Origin: Cyclobacteriaceae bacterium
GTDB lineage: Bacteria; Bacteroidota; Bacteroidia; Cytophagales; Cyclobacteriaceae
DNA length: 64,000 bases
Reading direction: 5' to 3'
NCBI GenBank assembly: GCA_028285685.1
Contig: JANQOR010000014.1
Span: 211,979 to 275,978, forward strand
Position 1 is the first letter of the stretch. Every line of letters begins with the position of its first letter. Made by a program: the position numbers and the translations under genes. This document shows positions 18,580 through 27,965 of the stretch, in pieces. The notes below the pieces were generated by a model. It was given only the letters and a program-made list of their open reading frames with translations. It searched no databases and was not told the origin of the DNA.

Positions 18580-20031
18580 TTAGGCTGTTTTTCGGAATAA
18601 TATGAAAATGGTTAGCCCCATCATGGAAACTATGAAGATGTTTATCACCCACTGAATCCATGAACTAGCATCAAGTGAAGATAGGTCATTATCTGCAGTA
18701 TTGATTTTATCGTAAAAATCTCCTAGATCCGTCGATGCTATGTATTGATTTTTTCTACTCTCTCCGCCAACAGTCAATACCAAGTCAGACCTTAACGTAT
18801 CGTACTTCTCGACAGTCGGATTGAAATAAACCCATTGAAAATATTTTGACATATCGAATTCCCCGGGCTCATTAGGGATCGCATAAAAATTGTAGCTCTT
18901 GGTACCTCGAACACGCGAATTACTCTTGTTGACATTTTGTCTGACATTCGGAGCGTAGAAATCGAAGTTTTCGTCCGTCTCAGGTTGTGGGGCTTCTATT
19001 GCACTGATGTTCCCCTCTCCATGCACCGTAAACTCGTAGTTGAAGCTTTTCCCAGTTTCGAATCCGCCCTCAGATATGGATTCGTCAAGTTCATAACTGC
19101 CAACAGCCACACTTTCCTTCAGTGGATGTGGCGGAAGATCCAGGACCTTGATTTGCTTTTCTCGAGAGTAGAAGGTCTCAAAATCTTCCTGTCTATTTCT
19201 TCCGAAGAATGATGGATTTTTAGCCACCTTGTACTTAATCATTTTTAGCCCAACGGAAGGAAAAGCAATGTCCTGCACATTTAGTGGATAGAAAGTAGCC
19301 TGGTAGATCTTATAGCGGGTATATCCTTTACCATTCAATTGTATCGACTCGCCGTTGATATTGTCAATGTTGAAGCTCTCCTCCCAACAGGAATTGGGTT
19401 TGATCTTTTTGACGATTTCTGTTATCTGTGTACCGAGATCGTAGAATCTCATATCTGCCCTGTTCGACTCAGCCACGTAGAAAGCCAGGTTCGTCGTGAA
19501 GCCTTCCCCGACATACACTTCTTTTTTATCAGTGACAATAGCTAAAAACGCATCTGCCTCAACATCTACAAATTCTGATGGTTGATTCCGGTTTCCAAAA
19601 AGATTCTCAAAAGGATCTGACGTAAACGGAGAATTTCTCCTTGTTTGCTGAACAGCATCCCCAACCACAATCTGAATGCCATCCGATTTAACATCCTGAT
19701 TGTTAATGGTCATGAAAAATGGAGATAAAAGAAAAGTCCCTTTTTCAGTAGCCTGATAATTCTGAGTCAGGCTTTGCGTGGAAGTCATCTTGCCATTTGT
19801 AAAATTGGTTGAAGTGGAAGAAGATGTACCCCGCTTGATAAATCCATCAATGTCTGGGAAGTTGCTATACTGCTTTAATCGATCATTTTGGACGGTGATG
19901 GTTACAGTAAAATACTGATTGAGTCCGATGGCCGAGGCACCCAATTTGATACTTGCTTCTTGCCCTCTCACTGAGGAGACAAATAGCATTATCATAATGC
20001 AACTTAACCCTAATGCCTTCGTTACTTTCAT
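18580..20031 (-). CDS. batD: BatD-like membrane protein
   Basis: 483 aa. Signal peptide (MKVTKALGLSCIMIMLFVSS), then a run of Ig-like beta domains beginning EASIKLGASAIGLNQYFTVT, with SLTQNYQATEKGTFLLSPF and YVGEGFTTNLAFYV typical of the BatD/oxygen-tolerance family. One C-terminal membrane helix (WIQWVINIFIVSMMGLTIFI) anchors it with a short cytoplasmic tail. BatD normally works with BatA/B VWA proteins and a MoxR ATPase, which are not adjacent here, although an AAA+/VWA pair lies 5 kb away (25260-27862). Somewhat shorter than many BatD proteins. Confidence 0.88.
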   Translation of the reverse strand: MKVTKALGLSCIMIMLFVSSVRGQEASIKLGASAIGLNQYFTVTITVQNDRLKQYSNFPDIDGFIKRGTSSSTSTNFTNGKMTSTQSLTQNYQATEKGTFLLSPFFMTINNQDVKSDGIQIVVGDAVQQTRRNSPFTSDPFENLFGNRNQPSEFVDVEADAFLAIVTDKKEVYVGEGFTTNLAFYVAESNRADMRFYDLGTQITEIVKKIKPNSCWEESFNIDNINGESIQLNGKGYTRYKIYQATFYPLNVQDIAFPSVGLKMIKYKVAKNPSFFGRNRQEDFETFYSREKQIKVLDLPPHPLKESVAVGSYELDESISEGGFETGKSFNYEFTVHGEGNISAIEAPQPETDENFDFYAPNVRQNVNKSNSRVRGTKSYNFYAIPNEPGEFDMSKYFQWVYFNPTVEKYDTLRSDLVLTVGGESRKNQYIASTDLGDFYDKINTADNDLSSLDASSWIQWVINIFIVSMMGLTIFILFRKTA

Positions 20032-20128
20032 ACTATACAGGTTTACTCTTTTTTAGTTAAATTGTAAAGCTGAGATTTTAGCAAACGCCAAATTTACAAA
20101 GGGGGTTTGTTCTTTAACAATTATTAGC

Positions 20129-20311
20129 ATGCTTGAATATTTCAAAACTATTTTATCGAAAGTAAGCTTTGATAAGCGGTTGTTTGAAAAGGAATTAAGA
20201 AAGGCTATTAAAGCTTTGATTCCGACAGAAGTCGAATTGCTGAAGGAATGGTGCTACGGCAGATATGGAAACCAATATCAGCCTATTCTCCAGGCTTGCT
20301 TTGCGAATTAA
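20129..20311 (+). CDS. Small conserved hypothetical protein
   Basis: 60 aa, basic and helical: MLEYFKTILSKVSFDKRLFE, then KELRKAIKALIP and KEWCYGRYGNQY. It has its own terminator 14 bases downstream. It looks like a short cytosolic protein that recurs in Bacteroidota, but I assign no function. Divergent from batD across about 97 bases. Confidence 0.7.
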   Translation: MLEYFKTILSKVSFDKRLFEKELRKAIKALIPTEVELLKEWCYGRYGNQYQPILQACFAN

Positions 20312-20324
20312 ATACTTTTTGACA

Positions 20325-20360
20325 TAAAAAAAGGTCTTGATGAAAATCAAGACCTTTTTT
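20325..20360. terminator. Bidirectional terminator
   Basis: Stem AAAAAAGGTCTTGA / TCAAGACCTTTTTT with a 6-base loop (TGAAAA). An A-run on one side and a T-run on the other allow termination of both the 60-aa gene (+) and the ABC ATPase gene (-). Confidence 0.9.
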
Positions 20361-20374
20361 ATTTAGCCTGATCT

Positions 20375-21037
20375 TTATTTCACAATTCGTCCGTCTTCCA
20401 GGTTCACAATTCGGGTACCATAGCCCGCAAATTTCTCGTTATGAGTCACCTGTACGATCGTCATTCCTGCTTCATGAAGTTGTTTCAATATATCCATCAC
20501 CTCTTCGCCTTGACCGGAATGCAGGTTCCCTGTTGGTTCATCCGCAAGAAGGAGCCTGGGTTTCCCTATAAGTGCTCGTACCACACCAACTAACTGTTGC
20601 TGCCCACCTGAAAGTTGCTCCGGGAACAAATCCTTTTTAGCTACCATGCTAAATCTATCCAGCATTTCAGCAATCATACTTGCTCGTTCTTTGCCTTTGA
20701 TGCCTCGATAGATCAGTGGTGTCTCAATGTTTTCGTATACGGTAAGTTCATCTATCAGGTGATAGGCCTGAAAAATGAATCCGATGTGCTCTTTATGTAT
20801 TCTTGAAACTCGTCGTTCATTGAGCTTATGAACCGGTTCATCCATGAAGTAGTACTCACCTTCGGATGGTCTGTCCAGCATTCCGACGATGTTCAGGAGT
20901 GTCGACTTGCCTGACCCCGATGGGCCCATGATGCTTACAAATTCTCCTTCTTCGATTTCAAGATTAATTCCTTTTAGTATGAAAGTTCGTTGGTATTTTG
21001 ACTCTACGAACTTACTGACGTCATTGAGTTTTATCAT
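20375..21037 (-). CDS. ABC transporter ATP-binding protein (LolD/MacB type)
   Basis: 220 aa stand-alone ATPase. Walker A GPSGSGKSTLLN, Q-loop IFQAYHLIDELTVYENI, signature LSGGQQQLVGVVRALI, Walker B LLLADEPTGNLHSGQG and switch His VTHN are all intact. The sequence is closest to ATPases that pair with MacB/LolCE/FtsX-type permeases. The signature continues QQLVG rather than the usual QQRVA. No permease gene is adjacent, so the partner must be elsewhere. Confidence 0.9.
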   Translation of the reverse strand: MIKLNDVSKFVESKYQRTFILKGINLEIEEGEFVSIMGPSGSGKSTLLNIVGMLDRPSEGEYYFMDEPVHKLNERRVSRIHKEHIGFIFQAYHLIDELTVYENIETPLIYRGIKGKERASMIAEMLDRFSMVAKKDLFPEQLSGGQQQLVGVVRALIGKPRLLLADEPTGNLHSGQGEEVMDILKQLHEAGMTIVQVTHNEKFAGYGTRIVNLEDGRIVK

Positions 21038-21074
21038 ATGAGTTAATGTGCCTGACTTTTAACGTCCCAAGATA

Positions 21075-22493
21075 TCATTTAGTTAGTAAAACTTTTTCTG
21101 TTAGGGAACCTTTTTTGTAGTCAAGCAAAATAAAATAGGGCCGAAATTGTAGAAAGGAGAAACTAACCATGTTTGGTCCTTTGAGAAGAATCATCTCAGC
21201 ATTTAGTAGCTTCTTGCCATTAGAATCGTAGATATGAAGTGTGGAATTTCTTTCAACGTCCGAGTGAATCTCCAGTCCTGCTTTTGAAATAGTAATGGAA
21301 ATGGGTGAGTTTTCTTCATCCAAACCAAGCACATTCAAGTCCTCCTCCGAGCAACCAATTCCAAGAGCAAACCCAGCTGAAGTAGTGATGGGCTCTGGTG
21401 TAAGTGAGGACGCTTCCTTCACTTTTACATAAATGGAGCTGAAGCCGGCAATTGCGTCCTCAGCTAATAGTTCGACATCAATCACAATTTCACTATCAGT
21501 ATAGGTTCGCGACTGTTCGTTCCACTCCTCTGAGGTAAATCCATTGAATTTTACTCCCGTAAGGTCCGTAAAAATGGAAATTGACAGTTCACTGTTTTGA
21601 TCGTTTGTGAGGACAACCTGCCCACTATAACTTGTGTTTGGAATGTGGCAAACGGACTGCGGAACACCAATGCTATGAACCGGAGGAAGATTAAGTACCT
21701 CCACAAGATAATCTATTACGGTATTCCCAATTTTGAAAAACTCTCCATTGATCTTTCGCCATTCAGTGGTTTTGAGTGCAATAGAATAGAAACCTGTCGT
21801 CGTTGGTGTATCCCATAGTAGATTTCCTGAAATTGGGTCGATCGAGAACAGTGGGTCATCGTCACCTGTCCAACTATCATAAAATGACAAGTCGGAGGGA
21901 AAAACATAGTCATCAATATGCAATCCAAGACCTTGTTGTGGGATATCTAGCTGATAGCTCAGACTATCACCTTCTTCATCAAACATTACTAGGTTGCTAA
22001 CAAATTTTGTCCCTGCAATTGCAATCATGTCAGGTGATGTCATGTTTCTCGGTGAACTATTGTTTATGAGAGGATCCAGAAGGATACTAGCTTCGACATG
22101 AAAAGCAGTGGTTAGAGATTCAGCTACATTTCGCACATTTGATGTTCGAAAATCCTCGGTGTATGACACATCCAAAACTCCTGACGATGCATACGTATGA
22201 ATAAGACTGAACTCCCAGCGTTCAATTCCATTTTCCAGGTCCTCAGTGACCTCCCAAGGAATGACCTCATCCGGATCATCACCAAAAACATTACCATCAC
22301 CAAAATTGAATACTCCTTGTCCAAAGAGCACACCTTCCTGGTCCCGATAGCCTACAAACGTCAACTGATACGTAAGAGAGTTAATTTTTTTGTAAAAAAT
22401 CTGGCCTCCGCGGATGTGTGTAGCCTCAAGTGTATAACATCCCAAGATTAATAAGAAAATGAGCAGATATTTTGTAAGGTTAAGCTTTTTCAC
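21075..22493 (-). CDS. T9SS-secreted surface protein with C-terminal sorting domain
   Basis: 472 aa. Signal peptide ending LGCYTLEA, then the THIRGGQIFYKKI start typical of a large family of Bacteroidota surface proteins. Beta-rich Ig/cadherin-like domains follow (SPDMIAIAGTKFVSNL, GNLLWDTPTTTGFYSIALKT). The last 70 residues (ISKAGLEIHSDVERNSTLHI, then YDSNGKKLLNAEM, ending EKVLLTK) form a type A C-terminal sorting domain for the type IX secretion system. Predicted to be exported and held on the surface or released. Function beyond adhesion-like architecture is unknown. Confidence 0.82.
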   Translation of the reverse strand: MKKLNLTKYLLIFLLILGCYTLEATHIRGGQIFYKKINSLTYQLTFVGYRDQEGVLFGQGVFNFGDGNVFGDDPDEVIPWEVTEDLENGIERWEFSLIHTYASSGVLDVSYTEDFRTSNVRNVAESLTTAFHVEASILLDPLINNSSPRNMTSPDMIAIAGTKFVSNLVMFDEEGDSLSYQLDIPQQGLGLHIDDYVFPSDLSFYDSWTGDDDPLFSIDPISGNLLWDTPTTTGFYSIALKTTEWRKINGEFFKIGNTVIDYLVEVLNLPPVHSIGVPQSVCHIPNTSYSGQVVLTNDQNSELSISIFTDLTGVKFNGFTSEEWNEQSRTYTDSEIVIDVELLAEDAIAGFSSIYVKVKEASSLTPEPITTSAGFALGIGCSEEDLNVLGLDEENSPISITISKAGLEIHSDVERNSTLHIYDSNGKKLLNAEMILLKGPNMVSFSFLQFRPYFILLDYKKGSLTEKVLLTK

Positions 22494-22575
22494 ATCCCAT
22501 TACGAGCAAAAATTTTGCCATTAATCATTATTTAAACAGTCACCAAATCCCTTTCCCTCACATTTGTTTTTTTAC

Positions 22576-22604
22576 ATGGCATGAGCCAAAATGACTCATG
22601 CCAT
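22576..22604. other. Intergenic perfect hairpin
   Basis: Perfect 10-bp inverted repeat ATGGCATGAG / CTCATGCCAT with a 9-base loop, between the stop of the 22626 lipoprotein gene and the start of the T9SS gene. On the minus strand it is not followed by a T-run, so it may be an mRNA-stabilising or weak termination structure or an operator. Confidence 0.4.
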
Positions 22605-22625
22605 CAAAAACTTGTGATCTCCGTT

Positions 22626-23087
22626 CTAAGGATTTCTCAAAAAATTCAAAATCAATCCATTGGCCTGTTCTGAAAAAACCGTCAGGCTATCATGTCCATT
22701 CTCATAGTAAAAAAGACCTAGGTTTTGACCGTCGACAAACAAATTGCTAACGCCCATCTGATTTGAATCCTCTAACGAATAGTCGTACTCACCCGAATCA
22801 AAGGAGTCTTCTTTCGAATCATCTTTGTTAGTATTATTAATTATAACGGTGGACTCACCAAAATTCCAGGTGACTTCTCCCTGACCAAAGTACGAATGCA
22901 CCTGAGCAGACTTTTCATAGATACTTGTAAGTTCTAACTCTCCGATTGTTTCCGTTTTTGAAACAGCTTCTAGATTTGGATCAGCCGCTATATTCGGAAT
23001 CTTGTCAATAGTATCAGAGCCAGGATCATTTTCCTCACAACTAATTATCCCGATCGAGATAATTAACAGAATAATTAAACTTCTCAT
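22626..23087 (-). CDS. Hypothetical lipoprotein
   Basis: 153 aa with a clear lipoprotein signal (lipobox IGIISC, Cys17). The mature protein is acidic and beta-rich, with a Ser/Asp-rich middle (NTNKDDSKEDSFDSGEYDYS). No known domain. Preceded by a 75-base gap to phoH and followed by a perfect hairpin. Function unknown. Confidence 0.65.
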   Translation of the reverse strand: MRSLIILLIISIGIISCEENDPGSDTIDKIPNIAADPNLEAVSKTETIGELELTSIYEKSAQVHSYFGQGEVTWNFGESTVIINNTNKDDSKEDSFDSGEYDYSLEDSNQMGVSNLFVDGQNLGLFYYENGHDSLTVFSEQANGLILNFLRNP

Positions 23088-23162
23088 TTTTAAACATTAA
23101 AACTTTGAAAATTTAATTAGTGGTCTGAGTGAGTACAGGAGCCAGTATAATTACCCTACCAA

Positions 23163-24503
23163 CTATAATAGTTCATTCGCAAGATTAGCCAACTCGGATC
23201 TTTCTCCTTTCTCCAGCATTACGTGTGCGAACATTGGGTGATCTTTGATTCTATCAATCAGATAAGAAAGACCATTGGATTGCGAATCGAGGTAAGGTGT
23301 GTCTATTTGATTGATGTCCCCAGTGAAGATAATTTTTGTGTTCTCGCCAGCGCGTGTGATGATCGTTTTGACTTCATGGGGTGTCAGATTTTGGGCTTCA
23401 TCTACAATGAAAAAGATATTTGAAAGGCTTCTTCCTCGTATATAGGCCAGCGGAGTGATCATCAATTTCTCCTGGTTAACCATATCCGTGATTCGTGTAA
23501 ACTCTTTGTCACTTTCCTTAAACTGATGCTGAATGAATTTCAAATTATCCCAAAGTGGCTCCATGTAAGGATTCAACTTGGATTTAATATCACCTGGCAG
23601 ATAACCAATGTCCTTGTTACTCAAGGGTACTATTGGTCTGGCAAGGTAGATCTGCTTGAAATTTCTTCGCTGTTCAAGCGCGGATGCAAGAGCAAGAAGC
23701 GTTTTACCCGTACCAGCAACGCCATTGATACTTACCAACTTAATAGCTGGATCCATCATTGCGTGCATGGCAAAGGTCTGCTCGGCATTTTTGGGCTTAA
23801 TGCCGTATAGGGTTTGTTTGTCTACTTTCTCAACAAGGTCATTTTCCGGATTGTAGTAAGCGAGGACCGAGTTTTTTTCACTTTTTAGAATAAAGTAGTT
23901 GTTCGCTGGAAATTTTTTTCTTTTTAAAACCTTCTTTCGATCAATAGATCCCTTTTTGAATAAAATATCAATATCCTCTGAGGTAATGTCATTGAGTTCT
24001 GTTTTACCAGTCGTAATCAGGGCATTGACATCTTTTATTTTCCCGGTCTCATAATCTTCAGCATGTAGCTCAAGCGACTTGGCTTTCAATCGCAGGTTGA
24101 TGTCCTTGGAGACTAGAATAACCTTCCTTTTGGGTTCCTGCTGCTGGATCGTCAACGCAGCATTGAGAATTCGGTGATCATTTGTAGCCTCATTGAACAC
24201 CATCTGTGCATCAATGTGACTTTTGTCATCCATGATAACCTTAAATTTCCCTTTGGTTTTCCCATTGAGTGGTATCCAATCTTGGAGACTTTGATCCTTG
24301 GCAAGCTTATCTAGCAACCGAATAAACTCCCTTGCTTCGTAATTCTTGTTGTCGTTGCCCTTCTTGAATTGATCCAATTCTTCAAGCACAGTGATCGGGA
24401 GGCCAACGTCGTGCTCGGCGAATTGAAGGATGGAATCATGTGAGTAGAGAATTACAGAAGTATCTAATACGAAAATTTTGTTTTGACTGCTCGATTTAGC
24501 CAT
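23163..24503 (-). CDS. PIN domain - PhoH ATPase
   Basis: 446 aa PhoH2-type protein. The N-terminal PIN RNase domain (about 10-150) shows FVLDTSVILYS and later acidic residues (VILVSKDINLRLKA). The C-terminal PhoH ATPase/helicase domain (about 240-446) shows Walker A NGVAGTGKTLLAL, then ARPIVPLSNKDIGYLPGD, Walker B FFIVDEAQNLTPHE and IIFTGDINQID. The family is an RNA helicase/RNase linked to RNA turnover and stress. Single gene. Confidence 0.92.
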   Translation of the reverse strand: MAKSSSQNKIFVLDTSVILYSHDSILQFAEHDVGLPITVLEELDQFKKGNDNKNYEAREFIRLLDKLAKDQSLQDWIPLNGKTKGKFKVIMDDKSHIDAQMVFNEATNDHRILNAALTIQQQEPKRKVILVSKDINLRLKAKSLELHAEDYETGKIKDVNALITTGKTELNDITSEDIDILFKKGSIDRKKVLKRKKFPANNYFILKSEKNSVLAYYNPENDLVEKVDKQTLYGIKPKNAEQTFAMHAMMDPAIKLVSINGVAGTGKTLLALASALEQRRNFKQIYLARPIVPLSNKDIGYLPGDIKSKLNPYMEPLWDNLKFIQHQFKESDKEFTRITDMVNQEKLMITPLAYIRGRSLSNIFFIVDEAQNLTPHEVKTIITRAGENTKIIFTGDINQIDTPYLDSQSNGLSYLIDRIKDHPMFAHVMLEKGERSELANLANELL

Positions 24504-24597
24504 TCGCTGCGTGCCAGTTATTAGTTCAATGATCGAACGTAATATTAGAGATTCGAATCAAAATAAAGTTGGTTTATTCGGTTTTTTTAGTGCTGAT

Positions 24598-25239
24598 TTA
24601 TTGAACAGGAATAAATAAATCTTCCCCTTCTCGAGGCTCTATTTTTAAAGCTCCTGATAAAGCCAGACTCACTAACTTATTAGAGGCAAGCTTTTTATTG
24701 AGTCCGCTCAATTCGCAATACTGTGATAAAGTGATTGACATATTTTTTTCAAAAAACCGGAAAAGATGACCAGTGCTCTCTCCATAAGAAATGGGCTTGT
24801 CATAGGTTTTTCTCTCCTTCAAAAACCGACGCATTTCTTTGCTTGCCTGAATAGAACGATCCGCCACTCTTATGAATGCTTTTCCATACCTGTGCTGTCT
24901 TTCCAAAAAGGCGTAATGAGGTTTATCAACGCCCTCTCTAATGTGATAATGAAGGATCTTTTTTCCGTCCCTAAACCTCCTCGTCATAACCTCAAAGTCA
25001 ATATTCGGTCTGCACAGTTCTTGAATGGCTTTTGTGAGGATAAACTCGTCTTCTTCCGGATATTTTAGTCCCGCAATGCTTTGATCATCTGATACGCCAA
25101 TAAACAAATGACCTCCATTTGAGTTAGCAAAAGCCACGACCTCTCGAACAATCTTATCAGGATGATTGGCCTTCTTCTTGAATTCTACGGAACTGCTCTC
25201 ACCTCCTGAAATAAGTCGCTTTACCTGTTTCAATTCCAT
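24598..25239 (-). CDS. AlbA_2/Schlafen-like putative DNA-binding protein
   Basis: 213 aa. Residues about 10-140 form an AlbA_2 (Schlafen AAA_4-like) domain: SSSVEFKKK, VREVVAFANSNGGHLFIGVS and IREGVDKPHYAFLE, then AFIRVADRSI. The C-terminal 70 residues look like a winged helix (SQYCELSGLNKKLASNKLVS). Usually assigned to transcription or RNA/DNA-binding functions, without a defined role. 20 bases before the chelatase-like ATPase gene on the same strand order, so it may be the last gene of that operon. Confidence 0.8.
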   Translation of the reverse strand: MELKQVKRLISGGESSSVEFKKKANHPDKIVREVVAFANSNGGHLFIGVSDDQSIAGLKYPEEDEFILTKAIQELCRPNIDFEVMTRRFRDGKKILHYHIREGVDKPHYAFLERQHRYGKAFIRVADRSIQASKEMRRFLKERKTYDKPISYGESTGHLFRFFEKNMSITLSQYCELSGLNKKLASNKLVSLALSGALKIEPREGEDLFIPVQ

Positions 25240-25259
25240 ATCGAAACGCTTTACGATTC

Positions 25260-26765
25260 CTAGTCCTCTTCATCCAGCTCTGGCATGGAAAACATACTGT
25301 TGAAAAGGTCTTTGAATTGCATCCCTTTCTCAACCTGGTGCTTACTCAGGAGACTGTATTCGGCCAAACCGAAAAGGGCAAACTCCATTAAGAAATATTT
25401 GAAATCTTCGTGTGAAGTCTTTTGATACTTGTCGATCAATTTTTCCAGTCCGGGAATATTCTTCAATTCCCTTCTGTAGTCCTTTTCTGAGGCGTCGAAA
25501 ATGAGATCCACCATATTACCCTTCTCAAACCATTCCTTTATAGGCTCATATGCATTGCCACGCTCCTTCTTACGCTCTTTTTCCGGGTCCGGAAAGTAAT
25601 TGACGAACTGCGAACGCAAAGCCTTCCCTACTAGATTATTTGCCACAATTCCCGCACCTTCCTGCTCGCCTTCATACACTAGCTCTACTTTACCAGTAAT
25701 GGATGGTATCATACCTTGAAAGTCAGTAATTCTGATGCTTGTTTTACTATCGCCATTTTGCAAAACCCGACGTTCTGCTGCACTGATCAGGTTCTCGTAT
25801 CCGGAAATCGTGAGCCGGGCTGAAACACCACTCTTTTCATCCACATATTCGCTGCCTCTGGCTTCTATGGCGATTTGCTCTATGAGATCTTTAGCAAGGT
25901 CAAAAACTTGAACAACCTTTGATTGTTCTTCTTTTATTGCTGCTTCCTGTTGTGTAATCTTCTTGCCTGTTTCAATCGAATCAGGATAGTGTGTAATGAT
26001 CTGGCTGTCAATACGATCTTTCAGCGGTGTAACGATAGATCCACGATTGGTATAGTCCTCCGGGTTGGCGGTAAACACAAACTGTATGTCCAACGGCATC
26101 CGCAGTTTGAATCCCCTGATCTGGATATCTCCTTCCTGCAAAATGTTGAAGAGCGCTACTTGTATTCTGGCCTGCAGGTCTGGCAATTCATTGATCACAA
26201 AGAGTCCACGATGGGACCGTGGTACCAGGCCAAAGTGGATCACACGTTCGTCGGAGTAAGGAAGTTTCAAAGAAGCCGCCTTGATTGGATCCACATCGCC
26301 AATCAAGTCCGCGATGGTAACATCCGGAGTAGCCAACTTCTCAGTGTAACGTTCGCTGCGGTGCATCCAGGAAATGGATGTTGAATCTCCTTTTTCCTCA
26401 ATTAAGTCTTTGGCAAAGCGCGAAATTGGCCGAAGCGGATCATCATTAAGTGGAGAATCTGTGATCACAGGAATGTACTCGTCAAGTAACTCAATCATCA
26501 TTCGCGCCATTCTGGTCTTTGCCTGTCCTCTCAGACCCAAAAAATTGATGTTGTGACGTGAGAGGATTGCTCTTTCTACATCTGGAATAACGGTGTCCTC
26601 ATATCCCCAGATACCTTCGAAAATCGTCTCTCCCTCTTTCTTTTTAAGAATCAGGTTTCTACGTAATTCCTCCTTAATCGACTCAGACAGGTATCCGGCT
26701 TTGCGCAGTTCGCCAAGTGTCGAGATTGTCAACAACTCCTCGTTTTTCAATGTTTCGTATCCCAT
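25260..26765 (-). CDS. Magnesium chelatase-like AAA+ ATPase
   Basis: 501 aa MoxR/ChlI-related AAA+ protein. Walker A is GLRGQAKTRMAR (about residue 77). The Walker B strand reads LFVINELPDL, with Asn where most AAA+ proteins have Asp, which is characteristic of this subfamily. Sensor 1 is FVFTANPEDYTNRG and the arginine-finger region is TPLKDRIDSQI. It pairs with the VWA protein encoded immediately upstream, with a 1-base overlap. Such pairs remodel or insert metal into partner proteins, but the substrate of this pair is unknown. Confidence 0.9.
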   Translation of the reverse strand: MGYETLKNEELLTISTLGELRKAGYLSESIKEELRRNLILKKKEGETIFEGIWGYEDTVIPDVERAILSRHNINFLGLRGQAKTRMARMMIELLDEYIPVITDSPLNDDPLRPISRFAKDLIEEKGDSTSISWMHRSERYTEKLATPDVTIADLIGDVDPIKAASLKLPYSDERVIHFGLVPRSHRGLFVINELPDLQARIQVALFNILQEGDIQIRGFKLRMPLDIQFVFTANPEDYTNRGSIVTPLKDRIDSQIITHYPDSIETGKKITQQEAAIKEEQSKVVQVFDLAKDLIEQIAIEARGSEYVDEKSGVSARLTISGYENLISAAERRVLQNGDSKTSIRITDFQGMIPSITGKVELVYEGEQEGAGIVANNLVGKALRSQFVNYFPDPEKERKKERGNAYEPIKEWFEKGNMVDLIFDASEKDYRRELKNIPGLEKLIDKYQKTSHEDFKYFLMEFALFGLAEYSLLSKHQVEKGMQFKDLFNSMFSMPELDEED

Positions 26766-27862
26766 TAGAAGTTCTTCCTTCTGTTTCTTTTATAATCTTC
26801 GAAAATAAGATTGCCTAAGCCCTGAAGACTGCTGTAGTATGCATTCCCATTATTTACTTCTGTGAATTCCCGAACAAACTCCTGAAGGTAAGGATCGGAC
26901 GCAATCATGAACGTTGTAATTGGCACATGTATTCTTCTACACTGCGCTGCTAAATTCAGCGTCCGGTTAAGGATCTTAGGATCTAGTCCGAAGCTGTTCT
27001 TGTAGTATTTAATGCCTTCCTTCAGGCAAGTCGGCTTTCCATCCGTAATCATGAAGATCTGCTTGTTCTTATTTTTCCTTCTTCTTAACAGATCCATTGC
27101 CAACTCCAGTCCGGCCACCGTGTTTGTATGATAGGGACCTACATTTAAATAGGGAAGGTCCTTAATTTCAATTTGCCAGGCATCATTACCAAAAACTAAA
27201 ATATCCAACGTGTCTTTAGGGTACTTTTTAGTGATTAGTTCAGCCAGTGCCATTGCTACCTTCTTAGCAGGGGTAATTCTATCCTCACCATACAATATCA
27301 TGGAATGACTTATGTCAATCATAAGCACCGTTGAGGTCTGGGCTTTAAATTCCTTCTCTCGTATCTCAAGATCGTCCTCGGTAAGCATCAAATCATTTAA
27401 TCCGTGGTTGATCTGTGCATTTCGCAGACTTTCCGTCATTTCAATCTGCTCTAGAGAGTCGCCAAACTGAAATTCTCTGTAGTCAGAAGTGATCTCATCT
27501 CCTATTCCTGAGAAATTTGTTCGATGATTTCCCTTTCCGGACTTCTTTAGCTTCCCAAAAATCTCCTCAAGTGCGCTCTTTCTGATTTGCTGCTCGCTCT
27601 TGGCGGTGATCTTAAATTCTCCCCGTTCATTTTCATCGGTGATATATCCCTTGTTCTTAAGGTCTTCGATAAAATTGCCAATGCCGTACTCGGGATTTGT
27701 CAAATTATGCTCCCTATCCAGGTTCGTCAACCAGCTTAGTGCCTCATTGACATTTCCAGATGTAATGACCATCAACTGGAGAAAAATATTGAGCAAATTG
27801 TCAAATGCATTTTTCTCCGGATCTTTCTCAGGAATGAACTGTGTGAACCGATAGCCAATCAT
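26765..27862 (-). CDS. VWA-domain partner of the chelatase-like ATPase
   Basis: 365 aa. The N-terminal half is helical. The C-terminal von Willebrand A domain (about 165-350) has a complete MIDAS: DISHS (TVLMIDISHSMILYG), the Thr in HTNTVAGLELA and the Asp in FMITDGKPT. First gene of the unit VWA - AAA+ ATPase - AlbA-like. The organisation mimics ChlD/ChlI of magnesium chelatase, but no chlorophyll or cobalamin genes are nearby, so a protein-remodelling role is more likely. Confidence 0.88.
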   Translation of the reverse strand: MIGYRFTQFIPEKDPEKNAFDNLLNIFLQLMVITSGNVNEALSWLTNLDREHNLTNPEYGIGNFIEDLKNKGYITDENERGEFKITAKSEQQIRKSALEEIFGKLKKSGKGNHRTNFSGIGDEITSDYREFQFGDSLEQIEMTESLRNAQINHGLNDLMLTEDDLEIREKEFKAQTSTVLMIDISHSMILYGEDRITPAKKVAMALAELITKKYPKDTLDILVFGNDAWQIEIKDLPYLNVGPYHTNTVAGLELAMDLLRRRKNKNKQIFMITDGKPTCLKEGIKYYKNSFGLDPKILNRTLNLAAQCRRIHVPITTFMIASDPYLQEFVREFTEVNNGNAYYSSLQGLGNLIFEDYKRNRRKNF

Positions 27863-27965
27863 AACGTTAACTTAACTAAAAACTGCCACGAAAGATTTCC
27901 AAAATGGAGAAAAGCTGTGCAGATTTTTTGATTTTTGATTTAATTTAACATCGAATAATTGCTCT

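Noticed and set aside
25260-26765. Asn in Walker B (VINELPDL) as a dead ATPase.
   Set aside because: I recall the same NELPDL in many members of this chelatase-like subfamily, so it looks like a family trait rather than a lesion.
25260-27862. True magnesium chelatase (chlorophyll or bacteriochlorophyll synthesis).
   Set aside because: No H subunit or tetrapyrrole genes nearby. The pair fits general MoxR/VWA remodelling systems better.
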